Shown here: one piece after another, positions 59,676 through 64,000 of the stretch
Layout of the letters: each line of letters opens with the position of its first letter
How positions within the stretch are numbered: position 1 is the first letter of the stretch
NCBI RefSeq assembly: GCF_035918095.1
Contig: NZ_CP109137.1
Location: 7,256,001-7,320,000 of the forward strand
Origin: Streptomyces sp. NBC_01750
GTDB taxonomy: Bacteria > Actinomycetota > Actinomycetes > Streptomycetales > Streptomycetaceae
Length of the DNA: 64,000 nucleotides
Reading direction: 5' to 3'
Position numbers and translations under genes: made by a program
The notes under the pieces: model-generated
Told to the model about the DNA's origin: nothing
Seen by the model: only the letters and a program-made list of their open reading frames with translations
Database searches by the model: none

Positions 59676-60454
59676 CGGGCGGCCTCCGGTCCGACCCGCT
59701 CGCCGTGCTCCAACAGATGCACCGCCACCTGCGGAGCCAGCCGCGCCGACTTCCGTACGAACTCCTCGCCCGGCGCGTAGAACTCGTGCGGCCGGATCCA
59801 GTCCATGCCGATCGGCCAGTAGGTGCCGAAGTGCACCGGAACGGCCGCGCGCGGTGCGAGTGCGGCGAGCGCCCGCGCCGCCCGGCCCGGGTCGAGATGA
59901 CCCTGCCCGAGATACGGCCCCCAGCCGCCGACCGGCAGCAGCGCCACATCGACCGGGCCGACCTCCTCGGCCATCGAGTCGAAGAGCCCGGTGTCCCCTG
60001 CGAAGTACGTACGCGCATCGCCGCTGATCACATAGCCGAGCGCCGGCGAACGGTGCGGCCCCAGCGGCAGCCGCCGCCCGTCGTGCAGCGCGGGCACGGC
60101 CCGCACCCGCAGCTCGCCGACCGGTACCTCGTCGCCGGGCGCCAGCTCGGTAACCCGCAGCCCGGCCGCGCTCGCCAGCCTGTTCAGCCCCGGCACGGAG
60201 CGGCGCGCGCCCCTCGGCAGCAGCAGCCGGGTACCCGGCGCGAGCCTTGCGAGCGACGGCAGATGGAGATGGTCGGCATGCAGATGGGAGACGAGGACCG
60301 CATCGGCGGCCGCGGCCTCGACCGGTGGCAGCTCACCGCGCCGTCGGCGCAGATGCGCGAGTCGGCGTACGAACAGCGGGTCGGTCAGCACCCGGACCCC
60401 GCAGTCCTCGATGGTGCAGGTGGCATGGCCCCACCAGGTGATCTCCACCGGCAC
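59672..60454 (-). CDS. metallo-beta-lactamase-fold hydrolase (second, smaller)
   Basis: 260 residues from GTG 60454 with GAGGAGG at 60461-60467. VEITWWGHATCTIEDCGVRV, LVSHLHADHLHLPSL (HxHxDH), TYFAGDTGLFDSMAEEVG and VPVHFGTYWPIGM are the family blocks, closely resembling those of the hydrolase at 57801-58943. It lacks the N-terminal extension and is likely specialised for a related substrate. It is the first gene of the hydrolase-dedA pair, with overlapping stop and start. Confidence 0.9.
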   Translation of the reverse strand: MPVEITWWGHATCTIEDCGVRVLTDPLFVRRLAHLRRRRGELPPVEAAAADAVLVSHLHADHLHLPSLARLAPGTRLLLPRGARRSVPGLNRLASAAGLRVTELAPGDEVPVGELRVRAVPALHDGRRLPLGPHRSPALGYVISGDARTYFAGDTGLFDSMAEEVGPVDVALLPVGGWGPYLGQGHLDPGRAARALAALAPRAAVPVHFGTYWPIGMDWIRPHEFYAPGEEFVRKSARLAPQVAVHLLEHGERVGPEAAR

Positions 60455-60619
60455 GCGGCGCCTCCTCGTTCCCGCTCCCCGCTCCCGTTCCCCTGTTCCC
60501 GTACGAGCGTAGATGTGCCCGCGCTGCGGCGGTGTTCCGGCAGCCAGGACGGCTGGACGATCTGCCCGCTCCCGCGCCTGCTCCTCCCCGCCGAGAAGCG
60601 CAGTGAGGCGCCCTGAAAC

Positions 60620-60655
60620 GGGCCGAAGCGCGGGCCGAAGCGCGGCCGAAGCGGG
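60620..60655. repeat. 12-bp direct repeats
   Basis: GGGCCGAAGCGC occurs at 60620-60631 and 60632-60643, followed by a third degenerate copy to 60655. It lies in the 282-base gap between the MBL hydrolase gene and the small resolvase-like gene, which holds no other gene. TAGGGT at about 60699-60704 may be a -10 element for the latter. Confidence 0.8.
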
Positions 60656-60736
60656 CTGAGTGCGCCGGTGCGCGCCTCCTCGGGCGCAGGCGACCGGGAG
60701 TAGGGTCGGCGGGACATCGAGCACCGGGGGACGGCC

Positions 60737-61141
60737 ATGGACGGCGTACGAGTGGCGGCGATCGCCAGCCTGACCCCTCTCGAGGAACTGGACCGCCACC
60801 CCTTCCTGGTCGACACCCGCAGTCAGCACGCCATGTGCGCCCGCTGGGCGGCCGACAAGGGCTATGTCGTCACCCGTCACCTGCTCTTCTACGGCCTGCG
60901 GCCCGACCACCGCGGACTCTGGTCCGATGTCGATGCGGGCCAGGTCGACCTCTTCGTCGCCCCCAACCAACGAGTGCTGTCACGGGCGTTGACCTCGGTG
61001 TCCGACTTCATCGCCGAATGCGGGCGCAGAAGTGTCCGGCTGGAGACTGCGGGCCTGGACGAGCCCGTCTACGACGCGGCGATGAAGGCCAACGTCCATC
61101 GCAGGCTCTCGATGCCGACGGCCGGCTACGACGGCTGCTGA
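60737..61141 (+). CDS. small protein resembling a serine-recombinase catalytic domain
   Basis: 134 residues. The order of blocks recalls resolvase N-terminal domains: a hydrophobic strand VRVAAIASL, DTRSQHAMCARWAADKGYVV, DAGQVDLFVAPNQRVLSRAL (compare DxLvvxxLxRLsR) and SDFIAECGRRSVRLETAG. The YxRVS motif with the nucleophilic Ser and its Arg is not recognisable at the N-terminus, and no DNA-binding domain follows. It is therefore probably not an active recombinase. Its conservation status cannot be judged from this window. Confidence 0.7.
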   Translation: MDGVRVAAIASLTPLEELDRHPFLVDTRSQHAMCARWAADKGYVVTRHLLFYGLRPDHRGLWSDVDAGQVDLFVAPNQRVLSRALTSVSDFIAECGRRSVRLETAGLDEPVYDAAMKANVHRRLSMPTAGYDGC

Positions 61142-61243
61142 CCGCCCGCCGCCCGCCCTGTCCAGGGCCCGACGGCGCTCCACCGGGTCGCGCCCGCCGC
61201 TGTGCCACGCTGGAGATCTGCTCCAGGGGTGAGGTGAAGCGGC

Positions 61244-63319
61244 GTGGTGGAACGGCGATGGCGTACGTCCGGCAGGGCCCTGCTGCGCGTGATCGTGGTG
61301 TGGGCGGTTTCCACGCTGACGATGCTGGCGCTCGCCGGGCTGCTGCCCGACTTCCAGCTCCAGTCCGACGACGGGGACAGCATCACCAGGACCGCGGTCA
61401 CCGCCGCCTTGGGCGCGGGCGCCTTCGGTCTGCTGAGCGCGCTCGTCTGGCCGGTCGCCGTACGGGCGCTGCTGCTGGTATCCGCCCTGGTGCTGGGCCT
61501 GTTGGTCTTCTTCCTCAACGGTTCACTGCTGCTGATCGCCCTCTGGCTGATTCCCGACGGGCGCGGCGCGGCCGACCCGGTGACTGCGGTGGTCGTCGCC
61601 GCGGTGATGTCCGCCGTGGCGTCGGCGACCTCCACGGCTCTCGCCGTCGGGGACGACGACGCCTACCGGCGCAGGCTCTCCCGGCTCGCCGACCGCCGCC
61701 GGCGAAGACGCGGCGAGGACGGCCGCGCGGGTACACCCGGCACCGTCTTCCTGCAGCTCGACGGCGTCGGGTACGAGGTGCTGCGGCGTGCGGCCAAGGA
61801 CGGCGTGATGCCGACCGTCGCCGCCTGGATGGACGAGAACCACCGGCTCACGCCCTGGCGCACCGACTGGTCCAGCCAGACCGGCGCCGGCCAGCTCGGC
61901 ATCCTGCACGGCTCCAACCACGATGTGCCCGCCTTCCGCTGGTACGAGAAGGACAGCGGCCGGGTCATGGTCAGCAACCGGCCCTCGAGCGCCGCCGAAC
62001 TGCAGCGCCGTGCCGTCGAGCGCACCGGCGACGGGGGGCTGCTCACCGTCGATGGCGCCAGCCGCGGCAATCTCTTCAGCGGCGGCGCCGACCAGGTCGC
62101 CCTCGTTCTGTCGGTGGCCGTCAGGCGCGGCCGGGCCAACCGCTCCAGGGCCGGCTACTTCGCGTACTTCTCCGATCCAGCCAACGCCGTCCGCACCGCG
62201 ATGTCCTTCGTCGCCGAAGTCGCCCGCGAGATCGGCCAGTCGACGCGGGCGCGGCTGCGCGGCGACCGGCCGCGGATCAAGCGGGGCGGGCTCTACCCCC
62301 TCATCCGGGCGTTCGCGACCGTCGTCGAGCGCGATGTGGTGGTAGCCGCGGTGATGGGAGACATGCTCGCCGGACGCACCGCCGTCTATGCCGACCTCGT
62401 CGCGTACGACGAAGTGGCACACCACTCCGGACCGCACAGCCGGGACGCTTCGATGGTGCTCGAGCGCATCGACCGTTCGCTCGCGCTGATCGCCAAGGTC
62501 GCCGATCACACACCGCGCGGCTACCGCATCGTGCTGCTCTCCGACCACGGGCAGAGCCCTGGGGAGACTTTCCAGGGCGCGTACGGACTCTCGCTCAAGG
62601 ACCTCGTGCGGGCCGGATGCGGGCTGCCGGTCTCGCGTCGGGCGGAACGCTCCAAGCGCGGCGCCGAGGCCCGCGACGCCGCCGGGGACGCCCTGCGCGG
62701 CGCGCTCCACCGGCGGGTGGCCGAGGGAGCCGACGAACATCCGGCGCCGGGCCCGGGCCCGATCGTGCTGGCCTCGGGGAATCTCGCGCTGATTTCCTTC
62801 CCCGACACTTCGGAGCGCCTCAGCCGCGAGCAGATCGAGCACCGCCATCCCGCGCTGCTCAGTACGCTCGCCAACCATCCCGGCATCGGTTTCCTGCTGG
62901 TACGCAGCGAGGAGCACGGCTCGGTGGTGCTCGGCCCCGGCGGGGTGGAGGTGCCGGTCACCGAGCTGGCGGACAGCGGTCCGCTGGCCGTCTTCGGCCG
63001 GGGCGCGGCCGACGCCATACGCCGCGGCGACTCCTTCCCGCATGTCGCCGACATCATGGTCAACTCGATGCACGACCCGGAAGCGGGCACGGTGCACGCT
63101 TTCGAGGAGCAGATCGGCTCGCACGGCGGGCTCGGCGGCGAACAGGCCCAGCCCTTCCTGCTGTCGCCGGTCGATCTCTCGGCGCCCGTCGCGGACGGCG
63201 CGGAACTGGTCGGCGCGGAAGCGGTGCACCGGGTGCTGAGGCGCTGGCTGCGTGAGTGCGACGGGCCGCAGGTGCCGATCGGACCGGCTGAGGCTTCCCC
63301 GCCGGACCGGGCACCCTGA
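61244..63319 (+). CDS. holin-like membrane domain fused to a type I phosphodiesterase/alkaline phosphatase domain
   Basis: 691 residues, GTG start at 61244 after GGTGAGGTGA. The first 150 residues are four membrane spans of the phage-holin-4 (mycobacterial-type) superfamily: [39 protein letters not shown] and others. The rest is a phosphodiesterase/alkaline phosphatase domain with [20 protein letters not shown] (metal Asp), [20 protein letters not shown] (Asp/His ligands) and [20 protein letters not shown] (DHG). The soluble part would lie on one side of the membrane. Substrate unknown. The holin fold here is not a lysis gene. Confidence 0.88.
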   Translation: MVERRWRTSGRALLRVIVVWAVSTLTMLALAGLLPDFQLQSDDGDSITRTAVTAALGAGAFGLLSALVWPVAVRALLLVSALVLGLLVFFLNGSLLLIALWLIPDGRGAADPVTAVVVAAVMSAVASATSTALAVGDDDAYRRRLSRLADRRRRRRGEDGRAGTPGTVFLQLDGVGYEVLRRAAKDGVMPTVAAWMDENHRLTPWRTDWSSQTGAGQLGILHGSNHDVPAFRWYEKDSGRVMVSNRPSSAAELQRRAVERTGDGGLLTVDGASRGNLFSGGADQVALVLSVAVRRGRANRSRAGYFAYFSDPANAVRTAMSFVAEVAREIGQSTRARLRGDRPRIKRGGLYPLIRAFATVVERDVVVAAVMGDMLAGRTAVYADLVAYDEVAHHSGPHSRDASMVLERIDRSLALIAKVADHTPRGYRIVLLSDHGQSPGETFQGAYGLSLKDLVRAGCGLPVSRRAERSKRGAEARDAAGDALRGALHRRVAEGADEHPAPGPGPIVLASGNLALISFPDTSERLSREQIEHRHPALLSTLANHPGIGFLLVRSEEHGSVVLGPGGVEVPVTELADSGPLAVFGRGAADAIRRGDSFPHVADIMVNSMHDPEAGTVHAFEEQIGSHGGLGGEQAQPFLLSPVDLSAPVADGAELVGAEAVHRVLRRWLRECDGPQVPIGPAEASPPDRAP

Positions 63320-63459
63320 GCCCGGGAGCCGGGGGGCCGAATGCCGGGTACCAGGGGCCAGGCACGGGCGCCCGGAGCGCCACGGGTTTTCCTTCCGCGG
63401 GGCCAGGCATTCCGGATACGTTGAGGCGACGGAAGATCCGGCGGACCGGGGAGTGCCTG

Positions 63460-64000
63460 TTGCGTGCTGTGGTGTTCGAGGAGTTCGGCAAGCCGCTCGA
63501 GGTACGGGAGGTTTCCGACCCCGTACCGTCCCACGACGGTGCGGTCATCCGGGTCGAGGCGACAGGCCTCTGCCGCAGCGACTGGCACGGCTGGATGGGC
63601 CACGACTCCGGCATCACCCTCCCGCACGTACCCGGTCATGAACTGGCAGGCGTGATCGAGTCGGTCGGCTCGGACGTCGCCAACTGGCGGCCCGGCGACC
63701 GGGTCACGGTGCCCTTCATCTGCGCCTGCGGCCGGTGCGCCGCCTGCGCGCGAGGCGCCCAGCAGGTGTGCGAGCGCCAGGAGCAGCCCGGTTTCACCCA
63801 CTGGGGTTCCTTCGCCGAGTACGTCCCGGTGCACCACGCCGACGCCAACCTGGTGGCTCTTCCCGAGACCATGTCGTTCGCCACGGCCGCGAGCCTGGGC
63901 TGCCGCTTCGCCACCGCGTTCCGCGCCGTGGTCGGACAGGGCAGGGTGCGGCCGGGGGAGTGGGTCGCGGTGCACGGCTGCGGCGGAGTGGGCCTGTCCG
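63460..64000 (+). CDS. zinc-dependent alcohol dehydrogenase (3' end beyond the window)
   Basis: 180 codons visible from a TTG at 63460 (GGGGAG just upstream); the gene runs off the window. [20 protein letters not shown] carries the first zinc Cys and [18 protein letters not shown] the Glu of the catalytic site. [20 protein letters not shown] supplies the structural zinc. [13 protein letters not shown] begins the NAD-binding motif. It belongs to the medium-chain dehydrogenase family; substrate not predictable. It follows the holin-phosphodiesterase gene by 140 bases with no clear terminator. Confidence 0.9.
   Translation, partial: MRAVVFEEFGKPLEVREVSDPVPSHDGAVIRVEATGLCRSDWHGWMGHDSGITLPHVPGHELAGVIESVGSDVANWRPGDRVTVPFICACGRCAACARGAQQVCERQEQPGFTHWGSFAEYVPVHHADANLVALPETMSFATAASLGCRFATAFRAVVGQGRVRPGEWVAVHGCGGVGLS

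Noticed and set aside
60737..61141. Considered as an active site-specific recombinase
   Set aside because: The N-terminal YxRVS motif and a DNA-binding domain are missing, and there is no associated mobile element.
61244..61700. Holin domain considered as phage lysis gene
   Set aside because: It is fused to a phosphodiesterase and surrounded by chromosomal genes; no endolysin or other phage gene is near.
1..64000. Search for tRNA, rRNA and riboswitches
   Set aside because: No cloverleaf with a T-loop consensus, no rRNA segment and no cobalamin riboswitch-like block before the B12 mutase operon could be recognised by eye; a covariance-model search would be decisive.

Overview
The window is a high-GC actinobacterial chromosome segment, almost certainly Streptomyces or a close relative. 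Evidence: very strong third-position GC, many GTG/TTG starts, and recognisable Streptomyces-type neighbourhoods such as the ethylmalonyl-CoA operon next to psd/pssA. No phage, plasmid, CRISPR array, rRNA or tRNA gene was recognised. It looks like core to near-core chromosome with scattered accessory genes and a few decayed gene remnants.

Layout. 1-5.3 kb: alkylation repair (alkA end, ogt), a Sir2 deacylase, a Nudix hydrolase, a DraG-like ADP-ribosylglycohydrolase and glycerate kinase. 5.4-11.8 kb: a PucR-type regulator divergent from a complete branched-chain/amide-type ABC transporter operon (livF, a tiny 32-codon ORF coupled at both ends, livG, livH, livM, livK), closed by four hairpins. 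11.9-12.4 kb: remnant of an AMP-binding/adenylation gene. 12.4-23.8 kb, all minus strand: the ethylmalonyl-CoA pathway in pathway order (ccr, ecm, mcl, mch, putative mcd), psd-pssA downstream, and a TetR regulator plus a duplicated-domain 3-hydroxybutyryl-CoA dehydrogenase upstream. Together these turn acetoacetyl-CoA-derived C4 units into glyoxylate and propionyl-CoA.

24-33.6 kb: HEAT protein, GNAT, RidA, an Rv2578c-type radical SAM protein with a LexA-like box in its promoter, an SRPBCC protein, an MFS exporter fused to three carboxypeptidase-regulatory-like domains, a PAS-GAF-SpoIIE-HATPase phosphatase and a methyltransferase. 33.7-38.9 kb: a tightly coupled peptidase operon (DppA-type D-aminopeptidase, M20, S9, S66 LD-carboxypeptidase) that looks built for peptide or muropeptide breakdown. 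39-45.8 kb: adenosine deaminase, a GntR regulator with an obvious operator, LapA-like membrane protein, GNAT, muconolactone-isomerase-like protein, alcohol dehydrogenase, an SDR without the usual catalytic Tyr and an arginase-fold protein without two metal-binding His. 45.8-51.4 kb: a DUF5107/TPR protein, then a FadR-type regulator, asparaginase and aspartase, an Asn-to-Asp-to-fumarate operon.

51.4-54.6 kb: TIGR03086 and VOC proteins, a methyltransferase, a tandem GNAT. 54.6-60.5 kb: a possible lipid module (PAP2-diacylglycerol kinase fusion, a PLP-fold protein without a visible PLP lysine, two metallo-beta-lactamase-fold hydrolases around a DedA membrane protein). 60.7-64 kb: a small resolvase-like protein, a holin-type membrane domain fused to a phosphodiesterase, and the start of a zinc alcohol dehydrogenase running off the window.
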